Assembly (NCBI RefSeq): GCF_021021435.1
Contig: NZ_JAINWI010000010.1
Location: forward strand, 62,001-126,000
Direction: 5' to 3'
DNA: 64,000 nt
From: Seohaeicola saemankumensis
Lineage (GTDB): Bacteria; Pseudomonadota; Alphaproteobacteria; Rhodobacterales; Rhodobacteraceae
Shown here: piece by piece, positions 47,201 through 56,421 of the stretch
Position numbering within the stretch: position 1 is the first letter of the stretch
Layout of the letters: every line of letters starts with the position of its first letter
Program-made: the position numbers and the translations under genes
Notes under the pieces: model-generated
What the model was told of the DNA's origin: nothing
What the model saw: the letters and a program-made list of their open reading frames with translations, nothing else
Database searches by the model: none

Positions 47201-48550
47201 ATGTTCGATAAAATCCTGATTGCCAACCGTGGCGAGATCGCCCTGCGCGTGATCCGTGCAGCCCGTGAAATGGGTATCAAATCGGTCGCGGTCCATTCGA
47301 CCGCCGATGCGGATGCGATGCATGTGCGGATGGCAGATGAGGCCATCTGCATCGGGCCGCCCTCTTCCACGGAAAGCTATCTTTCCATTCCGGCGATCAT
47401 CTCAGCCTGCGAAATCACGGGCGCACAGGCGATCCATCCCGGCTACGGTTTTCTGTCCGAGAACGCGAATTTCGTGCAGATTGTCGAGGATCACGGGATC
47501 ACCTTCATCGGCCCCACAGCCGAACATATCCGTATCATGGGCGACAAGATTACCGCCAAGGACACGATGAAAGCCTTGGGTGTGCCTTGCGTGCCCGGTT
47601 CGGATGGTGGTGTGCCAACGCTTGAGGATGCCAAGCGGATCGGGGCAGAAATCGGCTATCCCGTGATCGTCAAGGCAACCGCAGGCGGTGGCGGGCGCGG
47701 CATGAAAGTGGCCCTGACTGCCGCCGACATGGAAAGCGCCTTTATGACCGCGCGGTCTGAATCCAAGGCGGCATTCGGCAATGACGAGGTCTATATCGAG
47801 AAATATCTGACCACGCCACGCCATATTGAAATTCAGGTCTTCGGGGATGGCAAGGGGCGCGCCGTGCATTTAGGCGAGCGCGATTGCTCTCTCCAGCGCC
47901 GCCACCAGAAGGTGTTCGAGGAGGCCCCCGGCCCCGTGATCACCCCCGAAGAACGCGCCCGTATCGGCAAGGTGTGCGCCGATGCCGTGGCAGCCATCAA
48001 CTATATCGGCGCGGGTACGATCGAATTTCTTTACGAAAAGGGCGATTTCTATTTCATCGAGATGAACACCCGCCTGCAGGTGGAACACCCCGTGACCGAA
48101 GCCATCTTCGGCGTCGATCTTGTGCGCGAACAGATCCGCGTGGCCGAAGGTCTGCCGATGTCCTTCACACAGGATGAATTGACCATCAACGGCCATGCCA
48201 TCGAAGTGCGGATCAATGCAGAGAAACTGCCGAATTTCGCGCCCTGCCCCGGCCGGATCACGCAGTATCACGCCCCCGGTGGTCTGGGCGTGCGGATAGA
48301 CTCCGCGCTCTATGACGGTTACAAGATCCCGCCCTATTACGACAGCCTGATCGGCAAGCTGATCGTTCATGGCCGCGACCGTCCCGAAGCGCTGGCGCGT
48401 CTGGCGCGCGCCTTGGGCGAGTTGATCGTCGACGGTGTGGACACGACAATTCCCCTTTTCCATGCGCTCTTGCAGGAAGAGGATGTGCAAACCGGCAATT
48501 ACACGATCCACTGGCTGGAACATTGGCTCAAAACGCATCTTCCGGCCTGA
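47201..48550 (+). CDS. accC: biotin carboxylase of acetyl-CoA carboxylase
   Basis: 449 residues, the normal AccC length. It starts [26 protein letters not shown]-grasp features include the Gly-rich loop [12 protein letters not shown], the catalytic region [16 protein letters not shown] and [14 protein letters not shown]. It carboxylates biotin on AccB with bicarbonate and ATP, the first step of fatty acid synthesis. Operon with accB (10-base gap) and aat (10-base gap). Confidence 0.97.
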   Translation: MFDKILIANRGEIALRVIRAAREMGIKSVAVHSTADADAMHVRMADEAICIGPPSSTESYLSIPAIISACEITGAQAIHPGYGFLSENANFVQIVEDHGITFIGPTAEHIRIMGDKITAKDTMKALGVPCVPGSDGGVPTLEDAKRIGAEIGYPVIVKATAGGGGRGMKVALTAADMESAFMTARSESKAAFGNDEVYIEKYLTTPRHIEIQVFGDGKGRAVHLGERDCSLQRRHQKVFEEAPGPVITPEERARIGKVCADAVAAINYIGAGTIEFLYEKGDFYFIEMNTRLQVEHPVTEAIFGVDLVREQIRVAEGLPMSFTQDELTINGHAIEVRINAEKLPNFAPCPGRITQYHAPGGLGVRIDSALYDGYKIPPYYDSLIGKLIVHGRDRPEALARLARALGELIVDGVDTTIPLFHALLQEEDVQTGNYTIHWLEHWLKTHLPA

Positions 48551-48560
48551 CGCGCCGATC

Positions 48561-49205
48561 ATGACAGAGGCGGTCATCACGCCGGAGCTGTTGCTCAACG
48601 CCTACGCCTCTGGCGTCTTCCCAATGGCCGAAACCCGCGACGACCCGGATGTCTTCTGGGTCGATCCGCGCCGCCGCGGTATCTTTCCGCTCAACGGATT
48701 CCGGATATCTCGCAGCCTTGCGCGCAGGATGCGGCGCAATCCGCCGCATGTCACGATCAACACGGTATTTTCCGACGTAGTGGATGCCTGCGCCGACCGC
48801 GACGAGACTTGGATCAACGCCGAGATCCGCCGCCTTTACCTTGATCTGCACCTTATGGGGCATGCCCATTCACTGGAGGTCTGGGAGGGCGAGACCCTTG
48901 CAGGCGGGGTGTACGGCGTCTCTTTGGGTGCGGCCTTTTTCGGCGAGAGCATGTTCTCGCGCAGAACAGATGCGTCAAAAATCGCACTCGCCTATCTGGT
49001 CGACAGATTACGTCTGGGTGGCTTCCGCCTGTTCGATACCCAGTTTCTGACCCCGCATCTCGCCTCGCTCGGCGCGGTCGAGGTGACGCGTGCAGAGTAC
49101 CACCTTAGGTTGGAAAAGGCCTTGATGTTGCAGGGGGATTTCAGCAGCCCTGCCCTGCCTGCCACCCCTCAGGAGGTGGTGCAGCGGATGACCCAGACGT
49201 CATAA
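48561..49205 (+). CDS. aat: leucyl/phenylalanyl-tRNA-protein transferase
   Basis: 214 residues with LLNAYASGVFPMAE, FWVDPRRRGIFPL, EVWEGETLAGGVYGVSLGAAFFGESMFS and FDTQFLTPHLASLGA, all characteristic of Aat. It adds Leu or Phe to N-terminal Lys or Arg of proteins, making them ClpAP N-degrons. The ATG at 48561 is 10 bases after accC. Its 3' end overlaps the convergent DUF2155 gene by 37 bases. Confidence 0.95.
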   Translation: MTEAVITPELLLNAYASGVFPMAETRDDPDVFWVDPRRRGIFPLNGFRISRSLARRMRRNPPHVTINTVFSDVVDACADRDETWINAEIRRLYLDLHLMGHAHSLEVWEGETLAGGVYGVSLGAAFFGESMFSRRTDASKIALAYLVDRLRLGGFRLFDTQFLTPHLASLGAVEVTRAEYHLRLEKALMLQGDFSSPALPATPQEVVQRMTQTS

Positions 49206-49549
49206 CGCGGATGGTCCAGTGCGTTCAGCGCAGGCGATGACGCAATCATCCAGCCACGGAACAACGGCTCTTCCTGCCCCTGATGGTGCAGCGTGAGGAA
49301 AGCAAACGCGTCCCCAGCCGGGTTTCCGGACGGATAACGGCATTCTTCCAGATCGACCTGCAGACGCCACAGATTGGCGGATGCCCCGTTGCGGACACTC
49401 AGGTCCTCGACCTCGCCATTGATCTTGTCCAGAACGCGCACAACCGCCCCGTTGCCGGTCGCGGTTTCTACCTCCTGCGCGTGCAGCGGCACAAACCCTG
49501 CAACCAGCAGCCCGACAAGGGTGCCACAGAAAAGACGGCGCAGGCTCAC
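49169..49549 (-). CDS. DUF2155 secreted protein
   Basis: 126 residues with a signal peptide (cleaved after about residue 24, VPLHAQ). The mature part (VVRVLDKINGEVEDLSVRNG, LRLQVDLEECRYP, FRGWMIASSPALNALDHPRYDVWVIRC) is a typical DUF2155 domain, probably periplasmic, with two Cys. It follows mlaD with a 4-base overlap, so it is in that operon. Function is not known. Confidence 0.88.
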   Translation of the reverse strand: MSLRRLFCGTLVGLLVAGFVPLHAQEVETATGNGAVVRVLDKINGEVEDLSVRNGASANLWRLQVDLEECRYPSGNPAGDAFAFLTLHHQGQEEPLFRGWMIASSPALNALDHPRYDVWVIRCTTS

Positions 49550-49995
49550 TGCTCCTCACCACCCGAGACGAATTTCATCAACAGGGACACCAGGCTGACA
49601 GATCCTTGCGTGTCGATAATCTCGTCGCCCGCGGCCAGGTTGAAGGGCGATCCCCCCGGAACCAGTTCGACGAAATTGCCGCCCAGCAGACCTTCGGACG
49701 CGATCACGATGGCGCTGTCATCCGGCAGTTCGAGACCGTCCAGAACCGAGATCGTCGTATCGGCGCGGAATGTCTCGGGGTTGAGGGATACAGCCGTGAC
49801 CGTGCCCACCTTAACGCCTGCAAGACGCACATCGGTGCCCACGTTGACCCCCTCAAGCGAGCGAAAGGATGCCGTCAGCGGATAGCCCTTGGTCGAGGCA
49901 GACATGCCCGTGACCTGACCGGCATATATCAGAAAACCGGCCGCAACTGCCAGCACAGCCGCTCCGATCACTACTTCTGTTTTCGTTTCGGACAT
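49546..49995 (-). CDS. mlaD: MlaD-family lipid transport protein
   Basis: 149 residues: one N-terminal transmembrane anchor (about 8-26) and an MCE domain (ASFRSLEGVNVGTDVRLAGVKVGTV). MlaD forms the periplasmic ring of the MlaFEDB phospholipid transporter that keeps the outer membrane asymmetric. Stop overlaps the DUF2155 start. The other mla genes are not in the window. Confidence 0.92.
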   Translation of the reverse strand: MSETKTEVVIGAAVLAVAAGFLIYAGQVTGMSASTKGYPLTASFRSLEGVNVGTDVRLAGVKVGTVTAVSLNPETFRADTTISVLDGLELPDDSAIVIASEGLLGGNFVELVPGGSPFNLAAGDEIIDTQGSVSLVSLLMKFVSGGEEQ

Positions 49996-50016
49996 CGGTT
50001 CTTTCCCTGCGCTGAC

Positions 50017-50400
50017 TTATTCCGGCGTCCAGGCTTCGTAATCCTTGCGCGGCGCGGGCGCTGTACGGCGGATGGAGCCTGCAGGCGCATAGGCCAGCGG
50101 CGTGCCGGTCAGGTTTTCCTGATGCGGCTTTTCCCATGTCTTATGGGGCAACGGCTTGTCCGAAGGCGTATCCTTGAACGTGTGATGCAGCCAGCCATGC
50201 CAGTCAGGGCTGATCCGGCTTGCCTCGACCTCGCCGTTATAAATGACCCAGCGGCGCTTGCCGTCCTTTGTGGTAAAAAAGGCGTTGCCCTGCGCGTCCT
50301 CGCCCACCTTGACGCCGCGACGCCATGTATAGAATTGTGTATTCAGGGTCTGGCCGTTCCACCAGGTCACTGCGCGCAAGAGCGTGTTCAGAATGCCCAT
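50017..50400 (-). CDS. NDUFA12-type complex I accessory subunit
   Basis: 127 residues with the family signature: [55 protein letters not shown], then a Pro-rich tail ending in WTPE. It is an accessory subunit of NADH:quinone oxidoreductase in alphaproteobacteria and mitochondria. It lies 21 bases upstream of mlaD and is probably in the same operon. Confidence 0.94.
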   Translation of the reverse strand: MGILNTLLRAVTWWNGQTLNTQFYTWRRGVKVGEDAQGNAFFTTKDGKRRWVIYNGEVEASRISPDWHGWLHHTFKDTPSDKPLPHKTWEKPHQENLTGTPLAYAPAGSIRRTAPAPRKDYEAWTPE

Positions 50401-50478
50401 CGAAGCCTCCGCTATTCGTTCTATCTGCTATGCCGCATCCGCGCGCCAAGGTCCAGATGCAAGCGATCCTTGATGCAA

Positions 50479-50504
50479 AGGGCCGCACCTTTCGGCACGG
50501 CCCT
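50479..50504 (-). terminator. terminator hairpin downstream of clpX
   Basis: AGGGCCG at 50479-50485 pairs with CGGCCCT at 50498-50504 (7 bp, 12-base loop). In the minus direction it is followed by TTTGC. It lies about 60 bases after the clpX stop and before the NDUFA12-type gene. Confidence 0.6.
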
Positions 50505-50566
50505 GCTTCTTCTTGCCTTAAATATCCATGCCCTGCGCAATACCGCCCGTGGTCCTGATGGCAGGC

Positions 50567-51832
50567 TCAACCGGCGGTCGCGCCTTCCTTTTTGGATTCG
50601 GCGTAGATCATCAAAGGCTGGGCCGCCGAAATCGCGGCCTCCTCGTTCACCAGAACTTCATCGACATTGGCCATGCCGGGCAGGTCGAACATGGTGTTCA
50701 GCAGGATATCTTCGAGAATCGAACGTAGGCCGCGTGCACCAGTTTTACGTTCAATGGCGCGTTTGGCGATGGCCGTCAGCGCGTCATCTGTAAATGTCAG
50801 CTTGACACTCTCAAGCTCGAACAGGCGCTGGTATTGCTTGACCAGCGCGTTCTTGGGTTGGGTCAGGATCGTGACCAGCGCTTCCTCGTCCAGATCCTCC
50901 AGCGTGGCGATCACGGGCAGACGTCCCACGAACTCAGGGATCAGACCGAATTTCAGCAGGTCTTCGGGTTCCAGATCCTTGAATGTTTCACCCACACGGC
51001 GGGTATCGGGGTCCTTGACGTCAGCGCCAAAGCCCATCGCGCTGCCCTTGCCGCGCTGTGCGATGATCCGGTCCAGCCCTGCAAATGCCCCGCCACAGAT
51101 GAACAGGATATTGGTTGTATCCACTTGCAGAAATTCCTGTTGTGGATGCTTGCGCCCGCCCTGTGGCGGAACGGATGCAACCGTGCCCTCCATCAGTTTG
51201 AGCAGCGCCTGCTGCACACCCTCGCCCGACACGTCGCGGGTGATCGAGGGGTTTTCGGACTTGCGGGTGATCTTGTCGACCTCGTCGATATAGACGATGC
51301 CGCGCTGCGCGCGCTCAACGTTGTATTCCGAGGATTGCAGGAGTTTGAGAATGATATTCTCAACATCCTCGCCGACATAACCGGCCTCCGTCAGTGTGGT
51401 CGCATCGGCCATTGTAAAGGGCACATCCAGAATCCGCGCCAGCGTTTGCGCAAGCAGCGTCTTGCCGCAACCTGTCGGGCCAATCAGCAAGATATTCGAC
51501 TTGGACAGTTCGATATCATTGGTCTTGGAAGAGTGGTTCAACCGTTTGTAATGGTTGTGCACCGCGACCGACAGAACCTTCTTCGCCTTCTGCTGTCCGA
51601 TCACATAGTCATCCAGAACCGCGCAGATATCTTTTGGTGTCGGCACGCCATCGGTGGCTTTCAGTCCGGCGCTTTTGGTTTCCTCGCGAATGATGTCCAT
51701 GCAAAGCTCGACGCATTCATCACAGATGAACACGGTCGGTCCTGCAATCAGCTTTCTTACCTCGTGCTGGCTTTTTCCGCAAAAGCTGCAGTACAGGGTG
51801 TTTTTGCTGTCGCTGCTGGAATTCGTCGCCAT
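50567..51832 (-). CDS. clpX: ATP-dependent Clp protease unfoldase ClpX
   Basis: 421 residues, normal length. N-terminal zinc domain (CSFCGKSQ and CDECVELC), Walker [14 protein letters not shown], Walker [10 protein letters not shown], pore loop GYVG, substrate RKH loop GRKHPQQ, and IGF-type loop region. It is an AAA+ hexamer that unfolds substrates and feeds them into ClpP. clpP lies 141 bases upstream on the same strand. Confidence 0.97.
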   Translation of the reverse strand: MATNSSSDSKNTLYCSFCGKSQHEVRKLIAGPTVFICDECVELCMDIIREETKSAGLKATDGVPTPKDICAVLDDYVIGQQKAKKVLSVAVHNHYKRLNHSSKTNDIELSKSNILLIGPTGCGKTLLAQTLARILDVPFTMADATTLTEAGYVGEDVENIILKLLQSSEYNVERAQRGIVYIDEVDKITRKSENPSITRDVSGEGVQQALLKLMEGTVASVPPQGGRKHPQQEFLQVDTTNILFICGGAFAGLDRIIAQRGKGSAMGFGADVKDPDTRRVGETFKDLEPEDLLKFGLIPEFVGRLPVIATLEDLDEEALVTILTQPKNALVKQYQRLFELESVKLTFTDDALTAIAKRAIERKTGARGLRSILEDILLNTMFDLPGMANVDEVLVNEEAAISAAQPLMIYAESKKEGATAG

Positions 51833-51973
51833 ATCGTCCCTTTCAGGCCATGTCTTGTGTTGGTTCGATCGAGCCAGCCGACCTTCGTATTTTGGAGACC
51901 AAGCTTAGGGCAGCCCCCCAACGTCCACAATGTCAAAATTGTCCCACCCGGCGACGGGCGGGACAACAAACTG

Positions 51974-52606
51974 TTACGATTTCACCTCTTCCGCCTTGCC
52001 GCGGCTGGCCACGATCTCGTCGATCAGGCCCCATTCCTTGGCGTCCTCGGCGGACATGAAATTGTCACGCTCCAGCGCGGCCTCGACCTTTTTCAGGGAC
52101 TGGCCGGTGTGCTTGACATAGATCTCGTTCAACCGGTTTTTCAGCTTCTGGGTCTCGGCGGCGTGGATCATAATATCCGTCGCCTGCCCCTGGTAGCCGC
52201 CCGAAGGCTGGTGCACCATGACGCGGCTGTTGGGCAACGAAAAGCGCATCCCCTTCTCGCCGGCGGTCAGCAGAAGCGACCCCATCGATGCTGCTTGCCC
52301 GACCACAAGGGTAGACACTTTCGGCCGGATATACTGCATCGTGTCATAGATCGACAGACCGGATGTCACAACACCGCCGGGACTGTTGATATACATGCTG
52401 ATTTCCTTGGACGGGTTTTCCGCCTCAAGGTGCAGAAGCTGCGCCACGATCAGACTCGACATGCCGTCATGGACGGGGCCTGACAGGAAGATGATCCGCT
52501 CCTTCAGCAGGCGCGAGAAGATATCGTAGGCCCGTTCGCCACGGCTGGTCTGTTCGACCACCATCGGCACGAGTGTATTCATGTAAACGTCAATAGGGTC
52601 TTTCAT
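51974..52606 (-). CDS. clpP: ATP-dependent Clp protease proteolytic subunit
   Basis: 210 residues. Catalytic Ser in [10 protein letters not shown] and His in MVHQPSGG; the Asp follows in the handle region. It starts [28 protein letters not shown], with the usual first conserved block. The frame opens ten codons earlier (52636), but the later ATG fits family starts and has AGGCAGGCC upstream. It assembles into a 14-mer used by ClpX and ClpA. Confidence 0.96.
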   Translation of the reverse strand: MKDPIDVYMNTLVPMVVEQTSRGERAYDIFSRLLKERIIFLSGPVHDGMSSLIVAQLLHLEAENPSKEISMYINSPGGVVTSGLSIYDTMQYIRPKVSTLVVGQAASMGSLLLTAGEKGMRFSLPNSRVMVHQPSGGYQGQATDIMIHAAETQKLKNRLNEIYVKHTGQSLKKVEAALERDNFMSAEDAKEWGLIDEIVASRGKAEEVKS

Positions 52607-52815
52607 ATCGGCCTGCCTGCTTGTGCTGTTGTTCATCCATAGACGTGAGGTGCTAAGGGAGTCTTAGTCTTGCGCCCACCTGCCTGCAAGGGGCGCGGCG
52701 GATTAATCCCCCCTTGGCGTGCTGGCACAGGTCTGGAATGCCTGCAATTGAACCCTTTGCGAAAGACGCTAGGTCGCGGTCGGCAAGCATCCCAGTGACC
52801 GGAAGGCCGCCCGAT

Positions 52816-54045
52816 ATGACATTGACCACGACACAGGATTTCATGCCGACACGCACCGCCGGACTGGAACGTCTGGCGCGGTTTATCCCCGTTGCAGGCA
52901 CGGATTATGCACGATTTCGAAACTATGATCTGGGCGCGGGTCAGCACGGGCATGTCTCGACCCTTTCGCCTTGGATCAGGCACAGGCTACTGACCGAGAC
53001 TGAGGTGCTCCAATCCATTCTGACGCGCCATTCCCCCGCCGCCGCAGAGAAATTCGTGCAGGAGGTGTTCTGGCGCACTTATTGGAAGGGTTGGTTGGAG
53101 ATGCGCCCATCCGTGTGGGACATCTATCAGGCAGGGCTGCGCGGCGCGCTGGACGCGGTGCAAACGCAATCGGGCTTGCGCGCGGCATGGGCCGATGCCT
53201 GCAAGGGGCAGACCGGAATCGACGCTTTCGACCATTGGGCGCAGGAATTGGTGCAGACGGGCTATCTGCACAATCACGCGCGGATGTGGTTCGCTTCCAT
53301 CTGGATTTTCACGCTGCGCCTGCCGTGGGAACTTGGCGCGGATTTCTTTCTGCGCCATCTGCTGGACGGTGATCCTGCGTCAAATACCCTTAGCTGGCGT
53401 TGGGTTGCGGGATTGCAAACGCAGGGCAAAACCTATCTGGCGCGCCCTGACAATATCGAAACCTACACAAAAGGACGGTTCCGCCCCAAGGGTCTGGCAT
53501 CCATAGCGGTTCCCCTTGAGGGTCAGGTGACACCACGCCAACCCCTGCCTGCCGCAGAGCAGGCCGATCCGACGTCAGCAACGGTATGCATCCTGCATGA
53601 CGATGATCTGAGCCCCGGTTTCCTGTTCGAACAAGGAATTGCGCCTATTGCGACCGCATGTCTGATCACAACACATCAGCGCAGCCCGCTGCATGTGGCC
53701 CCGCATCTGACGGATTTCGTGTCAGGGGCCATGACCGATGCCACCACACGGTGGGCGGACAGGATAGGCGAGGTTTACACCCCGATCACCGATACAGCCC
53801 TGCTTGCAGATTGGGTGCGCGGGCACGGGGCGAAGCAGGTCGTGACGCCCTATGCACCTGTCGGACCGAACGCCTCCGCCTTGCGTGCACTCGCGGCGCT
53901 GTTGGCCCCTGACGGTATCCGGCTGATCCGTTTGCGCCGTGACTATGACAGCGCGGCTTGGCCCCATGCCACGGCTGGTTTTTTCAAGTTCAAAGACAAG
54001 ATTCCCAAGCTGCTGGGCGAGGTCAAAGGGATAACGCTAGTATAA
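52816..54045 (+). CDS. photolyase/cryptochrome-type FAD protein with reversed domain order
   Basis: 409 residues. The FAD-binding helical domain comes first (about 15-240), with YDLGAGQHGHVSTLSPWIRHR, EVFWRTYWKGW, TGYLHNHARMWFASIW and DPASNTLSWRWVAG, all hallmarks of the flavin pocket. A second alpha/beta part (about 250-409) follows. Ordinary photolyases have their alpha/beta antenna domain first. Repair activity is not certain. The ATG at 52816 with GGAAGG upstream is preferred to the open frame from 52714. Confidence 0.82.
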   Translation: MTLTTTQDFMPTRTAGLERLARFIPVAGTDYARFRNYDLGAGQHGHVSTLSPWIRHRLLTETEVLQSILTRHSPAAAEKFVQEVFWRTYWKGWLEMRPSVWDIYQAGLRGALDAVQTQSGLRAAWADACKGQTGIDAFDHWAQELVQTGYLHNHARMWFASIWIFTLRLPWELGADFFLRHLLDGDPASNTLSWRWVAGLQTQGKTYLARPDNIETYTKGRFRPKGLASIAVPLEGQVTPRQPLPAAEQADPTSATVCILHDDDLSPGFLFEQGIAPIATACLITTHQRSPLHVAPHLTDFVSGAMTDATTRWADRIGEVYTPITDTALLADWVRGHGAKQVVTPYAPVGPNASALRALAALLAPDGIRLIRLRRDYDSAAWPHATAGFFKFKDKIPKLLGEVKGITLV

Positions 54046-54086
54046 TTTCGCGTCGTCCTGTTGCGGACAGGAGCCCTGACACGCAA

Positions 54087-54121
54087 ACCGCCCCAAGCTT
54101 GCGCGAGGGGCGGTCTGTTTT
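54087..54121 (+). terminator. rho-independent terminator between photolyase and soxF
   Basis: ACCGCCCC at 54087-54094 pairs with GGGGCGGT at 54107-54114 (8 bp, 12-base loop) and is followed by CTGTTTTCG in the plus direction. It is placed to end the photolyase-type gene, which stops at 54045. The same stem lies after the soxF stop on the other strand, so it may act both ways. Confidence 0.75.
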
Positions 54122-54135
54122 CGTGCGATCAAGGA

Positions 54136-55398
54136 TCAGCCGAACATGTCGCTGGTGATACCGGCATACCAGCCAAGGCTTTCCTCGTAGGTCTGTTTGC
54201 GAAGGTCCGCATCCTCACCCGTCTGGCTAATGAAGCTTGAGACCGAGGCGATCTTCTCATCCGTGGCCTCATAGGCGGCACCGACTTTGACACCGTCATC
54301 GGTTGCGATCAGTGACCAGCACGTGTTCGAGAACTTGGCCGGAAAGACCGAACTGCCCAGCAATTCCCCACGGATTGCCATGGCGGCAACCTTGGCCTGA
54401 CTGTTCGCGGAATAGCCCGATTTCGGCATGTCACCCTGATTGCTTGCATCGCCCAGAACATAAACATTGCCATCAATGCGGCTTTGCATCGTGTGGCCTG
54501 TCACGGGAGCCCAGTTTCCTTCGGTCACACCTGCCATCTCGCAGATGCGGCCTGCCTTCTGGCCGGGGATCACATTGCAGGCGTCGACTTTCTCGGCGTT
54601 GCCGTCGATGATGACTTCCATCGTGTCGGCCCGCACCTCGACCTTGTCGCCGCCGAAATCGGGACCGATACGTTCGACCATGCCGCCATAATGCTTTTGC
54701 CAGCCTTCCTCGAACAGCGCCTGTTTGCTGAAAGATTCCTTTGGGTCAACCAGCAGGATCTTGGCCGTCGGGTTCACCTGTGTCAGCAGATGTGCGACCA
54801 TACTGATCCGCTCATAGGGACCGGGGGGGCAGCGGTAGGGGTTGGGCGGCGCGACCATCGCAAAACGCCCGCCTTCCGGCATCGCCTCGATCTGCGCCTT
54901 CAGGAGTTCCGCCTGCGATCCGCCCTTATAGGCATGGGGCATCTTGTTCTGGACGCTCACATCCCACCCGGGAACCGAGCCGTCGACAAAGTCGATACCG
55001 GGGCTGAGGACCAATCGGTCATAGGACAGCACAGCGCCGCCCGCCAGCGTCACGGTCTTGGCGTCGCGGTCGACCCCGACCGCCCAATCATGCACGACAT
55101 TGACCCCGTATTCCGCAGCCAGTGTGCCATAGGAATGGCCGAGGTCCGCCATATCCTGAAAACCCCCGATATAGAGGTTCGAAAAGAAGCAGGTGTAATA
55201 ATGCTTCGCAGGTTCCACCAGCACGACGTCAATCTCGCCATTGCTGTCCTTGGCCAGATAGCGCGCGACAGTAGCGCCGCCGGCACCGCCGCCGATGACA
55301 ACGACACGTGCGCGTCCCTGCGACCACACCATAGGGGCCTGCAACGCAGCAGTGGCTGCAACACCGGTGCCGATAAAGGCTCGTCTGTTCAGTCTCAT
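54136..55398 (-). CDS. soxF: flavocytochrome c-type sulfide dehydrogenase flavoprotein SoxF
   Basis: 420 residues with a Tat signal (MRLNRRAFIGTG), so periplasmic. FAD-binding loop VVVIGGGAGGATVARYL, then two Cys segments (HYYTCFFSNLY and RCPPGP) typical of flavocytochrome c sulfide dehydrogenase, and VYVLGDASNQGD near the end. It oxidises sulfide or enhances thiosulfate oxidation and passes electrons to SoxE. GGGAGG precedes the ATG at 55398. Last gene of the sox operon, 28 bases after soxE. Confidence 0.95.
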   Translation of the reverse strand: MRLNRRAFIGTGVAATAALQAPMVWSQGRARVVVIGGGAGGATVARYLAKDSNGEIDVVLVEPAKHYYTCFFSNLYIGGFQDMADLGHSYGTLAAEYGVNVVHDWAVGVDRDAKTVTLAGGAVLSYDRLVLSPGIDFVDGSVPGWDVSVQNKMPHAYKGGSQAELLKAQIEAMPEGGRFAMVAPPNPYRCPPGPYERISMVAHLLTQVNPTAKILLVDPKESFSKQALFEEGWQKHYGGMVERIGPDFGGDKVEVRADTMEVIIDGNAEKVDACNVIPGQKAGRICEMAGVTEGNWAPVTGHTMQSRIDGNVYVLGDASNQGDMPKSGYSANSQAKVAAMAIRGELLGSSVFPAKFSNTCWSLIATDDGVKVGAAYEATDEKIASVSSFISQTGEDADLRKQTYEESLGWYAGITSDMFG

Positions 55399-55426
55399 GT
55401 CTTGTTCCTCCCTAAGAACAGCGGGA

Positions 55427-56140
55427 TCATTCCAGATCCTCAAAATATGCGGCCAATGCCGCAATCTCTTCGTCGGACAGCCGCCCTGCCATCATTTGCA
55501 TCACAGGATGTGGGCGGATCTGCCGCTTATAAGCATGCATGGCGATCACGAAATCCTCGACGGGCCAGCCAACTACGCCGGGAATACCCTCGTTCGATCC
55601 ACTGCGCTGATGGCAGGTCAGGCATTCGCTGGCCAGATACTCGCCGTAAGCCTTGTCCCCCACAATCGCGAGGGTTTCGGACGACAGTTCCACCTCGCGC
55701 GGGCGCGCTGTGGGCTGGCTTTCGGGGATATTCGCAGGGCTGGCCGAGAAATCACGCAAATAGGCCAACAGATCGGCGCGATCCTTCTCGTCCTTCATGC
55801 CGCGATAGGCCATGCGTGTATCGCTGACCAGCGCTTTGGGATTCTCGATATAGGCGTCCAGCGTGTCGAAGGACCAGATCAGGCCATCCGCACCCATCCG
55901 CGCCAACCCCTTGGAATAGCGGTAGTCGTCCCCGACACTTCCCGCCTTGCGTCCGAAGATATTGTTGAGATGGGGGCCGATCCGGTTCTGCGCTCCCTCA
56001 CCGACCTGATGGCAGGACCGACAGTCGCGAAACAGCGTTTCACCCCTTTTTGCGTCACCCAACAAATCGGCATGGGCGATGCCGCCACCACCACACAGCG
56101 CCGCCAGTCCGAGGATCTTCACCAGAGCTTTGATCATCAT
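55427..56140 (-). CDS. soxE: diheme cytochrome c SoxE
   Basis: 237 residues with a signal peptide (about 1-24). Two heme-attachment motifs, CRSCH and CLTCH, with distal Met candidates in MAYRGM and MQMMAGRL. It accepts electrons from SoxF in the periplasm. It is 281 bases after soxD, the longest gap in the cluster, so it may have its own promoter or a processed message. Confidence 0.94.
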   Translation of the reverse strand: MMIKALVKILGLAALCGGGGIAHADLLGDAKRGETLFRDCRSCHQVGEGAQNRIGPHLNNIFGRKAGSVGDDYRYSKGLARMGADGLIWSFDTLDAYIENPKALVSDTRMAYRGMKDEKDRADLLAYLRDFSASPANIPESQPTARPREVELSSETLAIVGDKAYGEYLASECLTCHQRSGSNEGIPGVVGWPVEDFVIAMHAYKRQIRPHPVMQMMAGRLSDEEIAALAAYFEDLE

Positions 56141-56386
56141 CTCATCCTGTTCGTTCGCGTCGTCAGAAGACCCCGAAAACGATCTGAAAACAACTGGAAT
56201 TTCAAGTCAGACACTGGGCCAGATGCCAGAAAGTCCGTCTGATGCGGCTTTGATCGAAAGGAGAGAACACATGATGGATCAAGAGCTTAGACAGTAGAAC
56301 AAATGTCTTGTGCAGCCTTGCCTTCAGCGCGGGTCAGCCCCCTCCGACATCGGCCCACAGTCTGTCCACGCCGCTCAACGTGGAAT

Positions 56387-56414
56387 GGACAGGGCCGGCG
56401 ATGCGGCCCTGTCC
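56387..56414 (-). terminator. GC-rich hairpin after soxD
   Basis: GGACAGGGCCG pairs perfectly with CGGCCCTGTCC (11 bp, 6-base loop), 7 bases after the soxD stop codon. No T run follows in the minus direction. It may protect the 3' end of a soxD message or reduce read-through into soxEF. Confidence 0.65.
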
Positions 56415-56421
56415 GGCGTCC

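Noticed and set aside
50834-52483. 549-codon plus-strand frame opposite clpX and clpP
   Set aside because: It runs across two well-conserved genes on the other strand and crosses their gap; it has no domain.
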